Assembly: GCA_024637295.1 (NCBI GenBank)
Contig: JAGXFL010000013.1
Coordinates: forward strand, 186,001-250,000
DNA from: Sulfuricurvum sp.
GTDB lineage: Bacteria > Campylobacterota > Campylobacteria > Campylobacterales > Sulfurimonadaceae
Direction: 5' to 3'
DNA length: 64,000 nt
A program made the translations under genes and the position numbers. Below the pieces are notes generated by a model. The model was not told the origin of the DNA and searched no databases. It worked only from the letters and a program-made list of their open reading frames with translations. Positions 51,992 to 60,455 of the stretch are shown in pieces (position 1 is the stretch's first letter; each line of letters begins with the position of its first letter).

Positions 51992-52383
51992 AGTCTATGG
52001 ATATACCGGTACACGATATAGCACCTCTTTTGGAAGTGCAAGATTACTCTTTTTATTGGTTTATATTGCTGATAGTGATTGTGTTGGTAGGTGTTTTATC
52101 GCTTGGAAAGCAGATGAATATCAGGAAGAGACCGATAGTGGAGAATAAACGGCGCATGAAATATGAAGCATTAGCGCGCATCGATATGAACGATGCAAAA
52201 GCGGCTGCTTATGCGATAAGTGAGCAAGGTTTGTTTTTTATACATGACAGCGACGAGACACGAAGTGTCTATGAAAGATTGTTTGAACGTTTGGAACGAT
52301 ATAAGTATGCCCCTGTTGTGGAGGCAATGGATGAAGAGACGTTAGAGCTTTATCGTCTATTTCTTCAAAAAATCAGCATCTGA
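51988..52383 (+). CDS. Small membrane protein of the Bat operon (DUF4381-like)
   Basis: A 131-residue protein with a short start (VHDIAPLLEVQDYSFYW), one membrane segment (FILLIVIVLVGVLSLG, about 20-38) and a soluble helical part with RYKYAPVVEAMDEETLELY. This matches the small membrane protein found next to DUF58/MoxR/VWA genes elsewhere. It starts with GTG overlapping the previous stop, AAGGA lying 5 bases upstream. It ends the operon and converges with tyrA one base away. Confidence 0.75.
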   Translation: MKSMDIPVHDIAPLLEVQDYSFYWFILLIVIVLVGVLSLGKQMNIRKRPIVENKRRMKYEALARIDMNDAKAAAYAISEQGLFFIHDSDETRSVYERLFERLERYKYAPVVEAMDEETLELYRLFLQKISI

Positions 52384-52384
52384 T

Positions 52385-53221
52385 TTACGAAAAAATTTCC
52401 TGTAATTTATTGGCATTTTCCATTTCCTCATGCAATGAGGTATAGTCTTCCGCCAATAATGCTTCTTTCATCGTAGCAAGCTCACGTTCAAACAGTTCAA
52501 CGGCACCTAGGACATTTTCTCGATTTTGACGAAAGATATCTTCCCACATATTGGGGGAGCTTTGGGCTAAACGGCTCATAGAGCGAAATCCACCTGCTGC
52601 TAGGGTGAGAATATTCTCTTTTTCTTCCTGAGCCAACACCGTATTGGCAATCGCATAGGAGATGACGTGAGGCATATGGCTGATAAAGGCTGCATGACGG
52701 TCATGCTGGTCTGCACCCATGGTATGCACTTGCATATTGATGGCGCGAAATAGCTTCAAAGCCGTTGCCCGCTGTACCTCTCCACTGTGCTCGAGGTCAC
52801 ACATAACGAGGACTTTATCGGTATAAAGCCCTTCGATTGCTGCATTAGGACCAAACTGTTCCGTACCCGTCATTGGGTGTGCGGCGACAAAATTTTTACG
52901 AATTGATTCGGGAACTGCTTGCACGATCAGGGCTTTGGTACTTCCAAGATCAATGAGGGTTTTATCACTGCCTGCTAGATCAATACAATTATGTAAAAGG
53001 CGTATTACCCCATCAACAGGTACCGCGAAAAAGATGACATCACATCGTTCTTTGAGGGTTTCGAAAGGGACGATTGCGTGGACCAGACCACGCTCTAGTG
53101 CAATTGTCTGATGTTCTAGATTGTGGTCACTTCCTACTACGGAAGTAACAAAAGGGAGCTTTTGAAGAGAAAGAGCTAACGAACCACCCATTAATCCAAG
53201 CCCGACGATTCCTATGTTCAT
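52385..53221 (-). CDS. tyrA: Prephenate dehydrogenase
   Basis: Oxidative decarboxylation of prephenate to 4-hydroxyphenylpyruvate in tyrosine synthesis. The 278 residues start with the NAD-binding GIVGLGLMGGSLAL and contain DLGSTKALIVQAV, the AHPMTGTEQFGP segment and the catalytic-region HDRHAAFISHMPHVISYAI. There is no fused chorismate mutase or ACT domain. AAAGGTTC precedes the ATG. It is divergent from bamA. Confidence 0.94.
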   Translation of the reverse strand: MNIGIVGLGLMGGSLALSLQKLPFVTSVVGSDHNLEHQTIALERGLVHAIVPFETLKERCDVIFFAVPVDGVIRLLHNCIDLAGSDKTLIDLGSTKALIVQAVPESIRKNFVAAHPMTGTEQFGPNAAIEGLYTDKVLVMCDLEHSGEVQRATALKLFRAINMQVHTMGADQHDRHAAFISHMPHVISYAIANTVLAQEEKENILTLAAGGFRSMSRLAQSSPNMWEDIFRQNRENVLGAVELFERELATMKEALLAEDYTSLHEEMENANKLQEIFS

Positions 53222-53291
53222 TATGAACCTTTAATAATTATGCTTTATAAAGTGTATTTTAGCAGATTTTGGGTTATATTAATTATCGCAG

Positions 53292-53300
53292 TGCTAGAAT
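53292..53300 (+). promoter_or_regulatory. Probable extended -10 promoter of bamA
   Basis: TG, one base, TAGAAT (one mismatch to consensus) ends 18 bases before the bamA ATG. Confidence 0.4.
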
Positions 53301-53318
53301 AAGGGCTAATTTAACGCC

Positions 53319-55568
53319 ATGGATTCTAACTTGAAAAAAATCACCCTTTCTCTTTTCCTCTCTTCTGCATTATTATGTGCTGCTACAGAAAATATTACCA
53401 GTATCAAATACGATGGCATGGTACATATCTCTGAGGCCGTAGCCAAGCAGCTTAATGAAGTTAAAATCGGAGAACCTTTGGATCCGATCCGCTTGGAAAA
53501 AACCATCAAAACATTTTTTGAGCAAGGTTATTTTGAAGATATCTGGGCAGACCAGGAAGAGGGAACCGTGACGTTTCACTTCAAAGAGAAACCGATTATC
53601 TCCAAAATTGAACTAAAAGGGTTCAAGGAAAACGATGAAGAGGAACAAAAAACTCTTTTACAAATAGAAAAGGGCGCATTGTATGATGCAAAACGAATCG
53701 AAAGTGCCAAAAAACGGATTGTCGAAGCACTGAATCAAGAAGGAAAAATCGATTCTGTTGTCGAAGTAGAAACTGAGAAGCTTGATAATGGCAGTATGAG
53801 TGTGAAGTTTTTGGCAAACGAAGGTGAAGAGATTATTATTCAGGAACTTCGATATAACGGAGTTTCGGGATTGGATCCAGACGATTTTGACAAAGTAGTT
53901 GCCAATAAAGAGCATGATTTCATGGGATGGCTGTGGGGCCGTAATGACGGTAAACTTAAAGTTTCTGAATTGCAATATGACCCATTGCGTATTCATGACT
54001 ATTATATGCAGTTTGGGTATCTGAATGCAAAAGTGGATGCGCCGTTTGTTGCGGTCGATTTTAATAAGTACGAAGCAAAAATGGAATACAACGTTTTCGA
54101 GGGAGATATTTTTCGTGTAAGCGATATCCTTGTTTTTCAAGATACAGCGGTTATCGCTGATCAGGAACTTTTGGATGTCATCAAGCTGGAAAAAAACAAA
54201 CCGTTTAACATTAAAACTTTCCGTGATGATGCAGACAGTATAAAAACGAAGATCGCCGATCTTGGGTATGCATTTGTACAGGTGCAACCTGATCTGCGTC
54301 AAGACAAAGAGACAAAAACCGTTGAAGTCATTTATCGAATCGTTCCTGGTAAAAAAGTTCACATCGGAAATGTCATCATCGCAGGGAACAATAGAACGCT
54401 TGACCGTGTTGTACGCCGTGAACTCTTCTTAGCACCGGGTGATTTATACAGTCTTACCAATCTTAAAGACTCCCGTAATGCGCTTGGACGTACCGGTTAT
54501 TTTGAGACCAATACGATCGAAGAAAAACGTATTGATGATGAGACAATGGATATCATCGTACAGGCGAAAGAAGCACCGACCGGTAATATCCAATTGGGTG
54601 GCGGATACGGAAGCTTCGGTGGATTGATGCTCAGTGCCGCCATCAGTGATCGTAATATCTTTGGTTCGGGGATCACGGTTGGGTTAAACTTAGAAAAATC
54701 GACGCGAACTCAAAGTTATGGATTTAATATTTCCAATCCACGTCTAAACGATAGCGATTTTAGCGGTAATTTTGCGATCAATAACAATTCAACAGAATAT
54801 GACACCTATACGACAACCTCTCGAGGACTTAGTGTAGGTGTTGGACACAGGTTTGACCGTTATTGGAGCGGCTATGTAGGTTACAACTATTCCCAAAATT
54901 CTTACAGTGATATGTCAGATGCTAACTTAACGGCAGAACAATTGCGTTATTATGAAAGTTACGCAAAGAGCTCTGTGATGACCTCTGCTATGTACGACAG
55001 CACGGACGATTATTATGTCGCCAGAGAGGGGATGAACTTCTCTCAAAGCTTTGAAAAAGCAGGTGTTGGGATGGATGCTGATTTTCTCAAAAGCCGTACG
55101 ATATTCGGAGCGTACCGAGGGTTACAAAAACTGATTGATTTTGACATGATCCTAAGGTATAAAGCCCGCTTTAATTATGTTGCGGATACTGGGTACCTAC
55201 CGATCAACGAACGATTTTACATGGGAGGGATCGGCTCGGTTCGCGGATACCAAAGTTATTCACTCTCTCCTATAACATACGATCTGTCGGGCAATGTACA
55301 AAAAAATGGCGGGACGAAAACATTTTCAAACAGTTTTGAGATGAGTCTTCCACTGGTACCGGAAGCCCGCATGCGCGCTACTGCGTTTTACGATTACGGT
55401 ATGATCGGTAATAACAGTTTAACGGAAGTATCACGTAGCAGTTATGGTGTGGCACTGGAGTGGTTTTCTCCGGTTGGACCGCTTCAGTTAGTATTTGCAA
55501 AACCTATGGGTCAAAAAGAGGGAGATCAAACCGCCGTGTTTGAATTCACAATCGGTCAGCGCTTCTAA
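53319..55568 (+). CDS. bamA: Outer membrane protein assembly factor BamA
   Basis: Inserts beta-barrel proteins into the outer membrane. The 749 residues have a signal peptide (KKITLSLFLSSALLCAA), five POTRA domains (about 22-420, e.g. SKIELKGFKENDEE and VHIGNVIIAGNNRTLD) and a C-terminal 16-strand barrel with the conserved GSVRGYQS loop motif and a terminal phenylalanine (FTIGQRF). The ATG at 53319 is used; a TTG four codons later would also give a good signal peptide. There is no skp or lpxD beside it; the neighbours are tyrA and a Ppx phosphatase. Confidence 0.96.
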   Translation: MDSNLKKITLSLFLSSALLCAATENITSIKYDGMVHISEAVAKQLNEVKIGEPLDPIRLEKTIKTFFEQGYFEDIWADQEEGTVTFHFKEKPIISKIELKGFKENDEEEQKTLLQIEKGALYDAKRIESAKKRIVEALNQEGKIDSVVEVETEKLDNGSMSVKFLANEGEEIIIQELRYNGVSGLDPDDFDKVVANKEHDFMGWLWGRNDGKLKVSELQYDPLRIHDYYMQFGYLNAKVDAPFVAVDFNKYEAKMEYNVFEGDIFRVSDILVFQDTAVIADQELLDVIKLEKNKPFNIKTFRDDADSIKTKIADLGYAFVQVQPDLRQDKETKTVEVIYRIVPGKKVHIGNVIIAGNNRTLDRVVRRELFLAPGDLYSLTNLKDSRNALGRTGYFETNTIEEKRIDDETMDIIVQAKEAPTGNIQLGGGYGSFGGLMLSAAISDRNIFGSGITVGLNLEKSTRTQSYGFNISNPRLNDSDFSGNFAINNNSTEYDTYTTTSRGLSVGVGHRFDRYWSGYVGYNYSQNSYSDMSDANLTAEQLRYYESYAKSSVMTSAMYDSTDDYYVAREGMNFSQSFEKAGVGMDADFLKSRTIFGAYRGLQKLIDFDMILRYKARFNYVADTGYLPINERFYMGGIGSVRGYQSYSLSPITYDLSGNVQKNGGTKTFSNSFEMSLPLVPEARMRATAFYDYGMIGNNSLTEVSRSSYGVALEWFSPVGPLQLVFAKPMGQKEGDQTAVFEFTIGQRF

Positions 55569-55569
55569 A

Positions 55570-57033
55570 TCAGGAGCGTAACTGAATCGATAAATGTGGT
55601 GGCAGTGGAAGATTCTTGAGTTGCTCACGAGCCAGATAAAGTTCTTTGCCCTCAACGGTCAGTAAGCCACCTGCAAATGAGAGGGCGAGAGACGATGCAC
55701 TGTTACGTTGCGCCAGTAAAATATGGGATAGCCAAAGAATGGTATATATGGCATCGATTGTTTTGGCATCTGGGAGAAGTGATCCGTAGCCGTTTTTTGG
55801 AACCAAGTCAGAGGATGTATTCCCTTTTTTAAACAACAACAAATGAGCTATGAGGGCAATCTGAGCGTGGCTCAAGCCATAATCCAATGCATTAAGAGCT
55901 AAATAATGGCTGTGTTTTTGGTAGGCATAATACCGTATCCCCAATCCAATAGGCAGCAGTTTTGCGGCTATGACAAGTTCGGTACGATAGTGAATGGGCA
56001 GATCAAGATGAACATGTATGAGTTCAAAAATACGTTTTGATAGGCTTGCGCATTCAATGCCATGGTTGCTAAATGTTGCATAGGTATCTAAGAGGTAACG
56101 TACTGATGGGTTGTAATTGCTTGGAAAGCAATCGCTGGCATTACGCAACAAATCACTCAGATAAACCCCCTCACGAACACCAACCCCGCTACAAATCAAT
56201 GTTTTTACTTGTAATCGCATAGCAATACGTTGCAATATGAGCGTCCCCGGTTTGATAGTGTCGAAACGATCGGGTTTAATGTTGAGTGATTTCAGCTTTT
56301 TGGGCGATGCATCCATAACAGCATCGCCAAATGCATTGAAAATCTCTTTTGTGGTTGTATATCCATGCAATTTTTTAAGCGGATAATCTTCTTTTTTCAT
56401 AAGTGCGCGAGTAAGTGCCCGAAACGTTCCACCTACTCCTATAAGTGTTTGAATTGATTCAAATGGAAGTGCGTCAAGGGCTTTATCGATGTAGCGCGAA
56501 GCTCCTTCAACATCACCTTGGTCCATAAAAAGCTCTTTGAGCCGTACTGTACCAATATTGAGTGAAAACATTTGGATGACTTTACCCTTGGAGATATGGG
56601 CAAATTCACTGGAGCCTCCCCCTACGTCTACGCTAATGGCCTCCATGGGGGGCAACAGATTGGCACATGCCATACCTCCCAAGTAGGCTTCGCGCGGACC
56701 GTCAATGACTTTGATGTTAAGGGAGTGTTCTTGACGAATGCGGGAGATAAACTCACTTGCGTTGGGGGCATCACGTAATGCAGAAGTAGCAACGCACAGA
56801 ATCTTACGGGCTTTAAAAGAGCGTGCGATGAGGAGAAATTCGCCCACTGCACTTGCAGTACGGTCCATAGCTGATTTTTGAAGGTGACCACTGTTGGTAT
56901 AAGCCGCTTCACTCAGACGTACAGAGCTTTTGACTTCATGAATGATATGGAAAGCAAAACGGCTTGTTTTTTGCACAACCGCCATGCGCATTGAGTTAGA
57001 CCCAATGTCAATAATGGCGGTACATTGCGCCAT
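55570..57033 (-). CDS. Ppx/GppA family exopolyphosphatase / pppGpp phosphohydrolase
   Basis: Degrades polyphosphate or pppGpp. The 487 residues show the ASKHA-type phosphate loops: IDIGSNSMRMAVV at the N-terminus, CVATSALRDAPNA, ISVDVGGGSSEFA and LIGVGGTFRAL, plus a C-terminal HD-like helical region (from about 310). The start is adjacent to the ferredoxin stop, so the pair is co-transcribed. Which of the two substrates dominates cannot be decided from the sequence. Confidence 0.92.
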   Translation of the reverse strand: MAQCTAIIDIGSNSMRMAVVQKTSRFAFHIIHEVKSSVRLSEAAYTNSGHLQKSAMDRTASAVGEFLLIARSFKARKILCVATSALRDAPNASEFISRIRQEHSLNIKVIDGPREAYLGGMACANLLPPMEAISVDVGGGSSEFAHISKGKVIQMFSLNIGTVRLKELFMDQGDVEGASRYIDKALDALPFESIQTLIGVGGTFRALTRALMKKEDYPLKKLHGYTTTKEIFNAFGDAVMDASPKKLKSLNIKPDRFDTIKPGTLILQRIAMRLQVKTLICSGVGVREGVYLSDLLRNASDCFPSNYNPSVRYLLDTYATFSNHGIECASLSKRIFELIHVHLDLPIHYRTELVIAAKLLPIGLGIRYYAYQKHSHYLALNALDYGLSHAQIALIAHLLLFKKGNTSSDLVPKNGYGSLLPDAKTIDAIYTILWLSHILLAQRNSASSLALSFAGGLLTVEGKELYLAREQLKNLPLPPHLSIQLRS

Positions 57034-57288
57034 CTATTCTTCTTCTTCAGTTAATTGTTTAAATTTAAAGAGAAGCTCTTGTGTTGTTTCAACATTGTCT
57101 TTGTCCGGGATGATACAATCAACCGGGCATACGGGAATACAAGCGGGTTCATCATACAAACCAACGCACTCTGTACAGCGATCCGGTTCAATAAAATAGA
57201 TTGGATCACCCTCTTCAATAGCATCCATTGGACACTCTTCACGACATGCATCACATGCAATACATTCATCCGTTATGATTAGCGGCAT
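57034..57288 (-). CDS. 2[4Fe-4S] ferredoxin (YfhL-like)
   Basis: An 84-residue electron carrier with two cluster motifs: CIACDACREECP at the N-terminus and CTECVGLYDEPACIPVCPVDCI, the second with the inserted loop of the YfhL/Alvin-type group. The acidic tail (ETTQELLFKFKQL) is typical. A TGCTATAAA promoter element lies upstream at 57326-57334 on the minus strand. The ppx gene follows directly. Confidence 0.94.
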   Translation of the reverse strand: MPLIITDECIACDACREECPMDAIEEGDPIYFIEPDRCTECVGLYDEPACIPVCPVDCIIPDKDNVETTQELLFKFKQLTEEEE

Positions 57289-57356
57289 AGTTAAACCTTG
57301 TATAGTAATATAGGATAATGGGCGATTTATAGCAAAATCTACCTTAATGAGAGGTT

Positions 57357-58649
57357 TTATTTTCGAAGAGGTAATAAACAGTAGAGTTTGGCAGGTAAAA
57401 TAAGTCTTGCAATCGTACCGTCTACCCCGTCAATACGGTTTGTAATACTAATATCGGCACCAATGGCTTCTGCGGCGCTTTTAGCCAAGAAAAGTCCTAG
57501 GCCGACTCCAGACTTGCTTCCTTGACGTTTAAACGGAGCGAAGAGGTCTACTGTCTCATCTACGCCACATCCTTCATCGATGACTTCAATAATAATGTCG
57601 GTATTGTATAAATGACTTTGGAAAGTGATAGTTTTTCCCTCAGGGGTAAATTTCATGGCATTTTGTAAGAAGTTTTGGAGAATTTGGTTTAGAAGTGTCA
57701 CTTGTAAGACAGCGGTAAAAGATTCCGGTTCGAAGTGTGTCTTCAATATTTTATTTTCACTGTGAGTCAGAAGAGCGAAGTCACCTGCCCATTTTTTTAA
57801 GATATGGATAATATCGGCCTCTATAGGCATCTCAAGTTGTGCACCCTCTTGACGCCCGATATTGAGAATGTCACTGACGATCTTGTTCATCTCATCAACA
57901 CTTTGATTTGTGATTCGAATGGCTTCAATATACTCTTCATCGCTTCGTTTTTTGATAAGTGTCACTTGATTTTTGAGTTTTATGACAGCAAGAGGGGTTT
58001 TGAGTTCATGTGCAGCCCCGATAAAAAGCTCTTTTTGGTATTTGACAAAGTTTTGAATGCGACCCATCAATCGATTGATCGTTTCTCCGAGCGGTTCAAA
58101 CTCTTCAGGAAGCTGATCAACTTTTATGGGACGCAAAAGATGCTCATTCATATTGGCAAGACGTCTTGTCAAAGCACTGACCGGGGCAATTAGCATCTTT
58201 GAAAAAGCGATGGCATAAAGAATAATAACGACAAATCCAAAGGCATTGATGATAAAAATAGATTTTAGAATTTTTTGCAGTAGCAATTTGGTAGCCGTAA
58301 TATCTCGAGTAATTTTAAGATAGGTAGAATGTTCAAAATCAAACGGATAAATAAGCGTCAGTGTTGTTGCATCTTGACTGGTTGTTTCTGTAAATTCAAG
58401 TGAGGTCTCTTTTTTTTGGAGGACGATCAAATCAATCTTTAAGTCTGATGAGAGGTCTTGGTGTAAGGTTGTGAGTGATTTTGAAGCAGATATGTTTTGG
58501 GCTTTGGTGATAAGTTCTGTTTGTTTTTCATCGTAAATGGATTGTTTGATAAAAAGATAAAGAAAAGAGGAAAAAAGGATGACCAGTGCCGCCGAAGCGA
58601 CAATAAGTTGAATTAAAAAGCGACGTCTAATACTTCGTTTAGAAAACAT
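57357..58649 (-). CDS. Sensor histidine kinase next to the HsrA-type regulator
   Basis: A 430-residue membrane kinase: first membrane segment (about 12-32), periplasmic sensor region of about 100 residues, second membrane segment (about 132-155), HAMP (about 155-205), dimerisation domain with the phosphorylated histidine in GAAHELKTPLAVIK, and an ATPase domain with NQILQNFLQNAMKF, DEGCGVD and GVGLGLFLAK. All catalytic boxes are intact. It lies 29 bases after the regulator gene on the same strand, so the two are a probable cognate pair. The signal is unknown. Confidence 0.92.
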   Translation of the reverse strand: MFSKRSIRRRFLIQLIVASAALVILFSSFLYLFIKQSIYDEKQTELITKAQNISASKSLTTLHQDLSSDLKIDLIVLQKKETSLEFTETTSQDATTLTLIYPFDFEHSTYLKITRDITATKLLLQKILKSIFIINAFGFVVIILYAIAFSKMLIAPVSALTRRLANMNEHLLRPIKVDQLPEEFEPLGETINRLMGRIQNFVKYQKELFIGAAHELKTPLAVIKLKNQVTLIKKRSDEEYIEAIRITNQSVDEMNKIVSDILNIGRQEGAQLEMPIEADIIHILKKWAGDFALLTHSENKILKTHFEPESFTAVLQVTLLNQILQNFLQNAMKFTPEGKTITFQSHLYNTDIIIEVIDEGCGVDETVDLFAPFKRQGSKSGVGLGLFLAKSAAEAIGADISITNRIDGVDGTIARLILPAKLYCLLPLRK

Positions 58650-58678
58650 AGGACGTCCTTATTATAGGGAGGCTAAAG

Positions 58679-59353
58679 TTAGTTCACTTCTTTTGGGAAG
58701 CAGAATCTGTATCCACGACGGCGTACCGTTTCAATGGTGGTGATGCCCAATGGTTTATCCATTTTTTGACGAATCTGATTGATAGCAACTTCGATAACGT
58801 TTGGAGTTACAAGCTCAGGCTCTTCCCAGATCGCGTCAAGCAATTGCTCTTTAGAAACGATTTGGTCACGGTGACGTGCAAGGTGAGTCAATACTTCAAA
58901 AGGTTTACCCTTAAGTTCGATCTCTTTTTCTTTATAGATGATCTTCTCTTCTTCAGGGTTGATGATAAGATCATCGATTTCGATGATATTGCTTCCGCCA
59001 AAACGCAAACGCGCTTCAATACGAGCAATGAGGACATCAAAATCAAACGGTTTACGGATATAGTCATCCGCACCTGCTCGTAGAGCATCGATCTCACTTT
59101 GATTATCATCACGTGCAGAGAGGACAACAACGACTGTCTTTGGTGTGTTTGACTTGATGTCAGGAATGATATCGACACTGTTGCCATCAGGAAGCATCCA
59201 ATCCATCAAAATCAGATCATAATTTCGGATATCTAGGTAGTACTCACCGTCTTTTAGTGTCTCTACGACATCACTTTGGTAACCAAACTCTTTGAGTCCC
59301 TCTGAAAGGGTTTTGTTAAGCGTTACTTCGTCTTCAATAATTAGAATGCGCAT
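58679..59353 (-). CDS. hsrA: HsrA/CosR-type OmpR-family response regulator with intact phospho-acceptor
   Basis: A 224-residue transcription factor. The C-terminal half is nearly the HsrA (HP1043)/CosR signature as I remember it: EIELKGKPFEVLTHLARHRD, IVSKEQLLDAIWEEPELVTP and NVIEVAINQIRQKMDKPLG. The receiver half has DGEYYLDIRNYDLILMDWML. Unlike the Helicobacter and Campylobacter orphans, the phosphorylation pocket is complete: E7, D8, D51, S79 and K101. HsrA/CosR is essential and controls redox, translation and growth genes in those relatives. Here it sits beside a histidine kinase. An extended -10 promoter lies upstream. Confidence 0.9.
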   Translation of the reverse strand: MRILIIEDEVTLNKTLSEGLKEFGYQSDVVETLKDGEYYLDIRNYDLILMDWMLPDGNSVDIIPDIKSNTPKTVVVVLSARDDNQSEIDALRAGADDYIRKPFDFDVLIARIEARLRFGGSNIIEIDDLIINPEEEKIIYKEKEIELKGKPFEVLTHLARHRDQIVSKEQLLDAIWEEPELVTPNVIEVAINQIRQKMDKPLGITTIETVRRRGYRFCFPKEVN

Positions 59354-59385
59354 TTACGTTCCTCGAAAGCGGATATTTTGGCGAA

Positions 59386-59394
59386 ATTATAACA
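59386..59394 (-). promoter_or_regulatory. Extended -10 promoter of hsrA
   Basis: On the minus strand TG, one base, exact TATAAT (59391-59386), about 33 bases before the hsrA ATG. Confidence 0.55.
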
Positions 59395-59431
59395 CAGTTT
59401 TAGAAAATCTTAAAGTTTTATTCAATTTTCT

Positions 59432-59758
59432 TTAAAAAATGAAACTTTTTTGAACACCAACGGTGCAGTTTTGGAGGATATCAGGTTTTCGTAATGTAAG
59501 TGAGAGTTTGTGAAGAGGAGCAAATTCTTTTTTGAGTGAATTGGCCAAAGATTCTAGGGCTTCTTCGATGAGAAAAAATTGCTCTTTTTGAATGCTGTTT
59601 TGTATGTGCATGGAAACATCGGCATAATTGATAAACGTATGTGGTGAGTAATCGTACTGTATGGTGCAGTCTACGATTACTGTTTGAGGAGTAATCCGCT
59701 CACTCTCCAAAATACCGATGATGGACTCAAAGGTGAGGTTTTCGATGAGGATGGTCAT
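59432..59758 (-). CDS. folB: Dihydroneopterin aldolase
   Basis: Converts dihydroneopterin to hydroxymethyl-dihydropterin and glycolaldehyde in folate synthesis. The 108 residues start ILIENLTFESIIGILESERI and include the substrate-binding and catalytic surroundings VIVDCTIQYDYSP and NYADVS. It overlaps plsY by ATGA and ends 78 bases before hsrA on the same strand. The length is slightly short of the usual 115-120 residues. Confidence 0.88.
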   Translation of the reverse strand: MTILIENLTFESIIGILESERITPQTVIVDCTIQYDYSPHTFINYADVSMHIQNSIQKEQFFLIEEALESLANSLKKEFAPLHKLSLTLRKPDILQNCTVGVQKSFIF

Positions 59759-60369
59759 GCGACCCGTTTCTCTTCTCCCTTAAAAAGGCGGACGAAATTG
59801 GGGATGTGTTTGTAGAATAAAATGAAGGCGATAAATAACACCGGAGCATGAAATATGGTCGGCTGAAGGATAAAAGAGGCAACGACAAGGGCAGCAAGGC
59901 CCAGCATGGATGAAAGCGAAGAGATGCGGATAGTTTTGGCGGCAATTGCCCACACAGCAAGTGCGATAGCCGTTTCTAAGGGAAGCATTACGGCCATGAC
60001 CCCCATGCCTGTTGCCACCCCTTTGCCTCCCTCAAACCACAAATAGGGGCTGAAACAATGACCGATGACGGCGAGCACAGCTACGAGCCAAACAACGGAT
60101 TCACTCATACCGAAATATTTGGCGGCCAATACAACGGCAATCCCTTTGAGGGCATCGAGGGCGAGAGTTGCGGCACCCAGCTTTTTGGCTAATGCTGGGT
60201 TGGTCTCTTTGACCACACGCAATACATTGGTGGCACCGATACTTCCTGAGCCGGATTCTTTGACATTGACCCCTGCAAATAGCTTTGCCAAGATAAGACC
60301 AAAAGGGATACCGCCAAGTGCATAAGCCAAGAGATAAAATTGTACGTTTTGATTAAATAAAAATTCCAT
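59755..60369 (-). CDS. plsY: Acyl phosphate:glycerol-3-phosphate acyltransferase
   Basis: First acylation of glycerol 3-phosphate for phospholipids, using acyl phosphate from PlsX. A 204-residue inner-membrane protein with five hydrophobic segments and the three family motifs: KESGSGSIGATNVLR, YLWFEGGKGVATGMG and the helical HIPNF region near the C-terminus. It overlaps folB by ATGA and is divergent from nadA, sharing a symmetrical promoter region. With plsC at 24.8 kb both acylation enzymes are in the window. Confidence 0.94.
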   Translation of the reverse strand: MEFLFNQNVQFYLLAYALGGIPFGLILAKLFAGVNVKESGSGSIGATNVLRVVKETNPALAKKLGAATLALDALKGIAVVLAAKYFGMSESVVWLVAVLAVIGHCFSPYLWFEGGKGVATGMGVMAVMLPLETAIALAVWAIAAKTIRISSLSSMLGLAALVVASFILQPTIFHAPVLFIAFILFYKHIPNFVRLFKGEEKRVA

Positions 60370-60397
60370 TGTGTTTGACTCTTTGTTACTAAATTTG

Positions 60398-60433
60398 GGA
60401 TGCTATTATATTTCAAAAGATATAATAACATCC
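60398..60433. promoter_or_regulatory. Symmetrical divergent promoter / inverted repeat between plsY and nadA
   Basis: A 14-base inverted repeat with one mismatch (60398-60411 and 60420-60433) surrounds an 8-base centre. The right arm contains TATAAT on the plus strand (60421-60426) for nadA, and the left arm contains TATAAT on the minus strand (60410-60405) for plsY. The two polymerases would occupy the same DNA, so the promoters should compete, and the repeat itself could be an operator. Confidence 0.6.
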
Positions 60434-60455
60434 TAATGAGATTCAAGGAACCGTT

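Noticed and set aside
53658-54362. Open frame of 234 codons on the minus strand inside bamA
   Set aside because: It is antisense to the POTRA region of a confident bamA, shows no family motif and has an odd Phe/Ile/His-rich composition typical of shadow frames.
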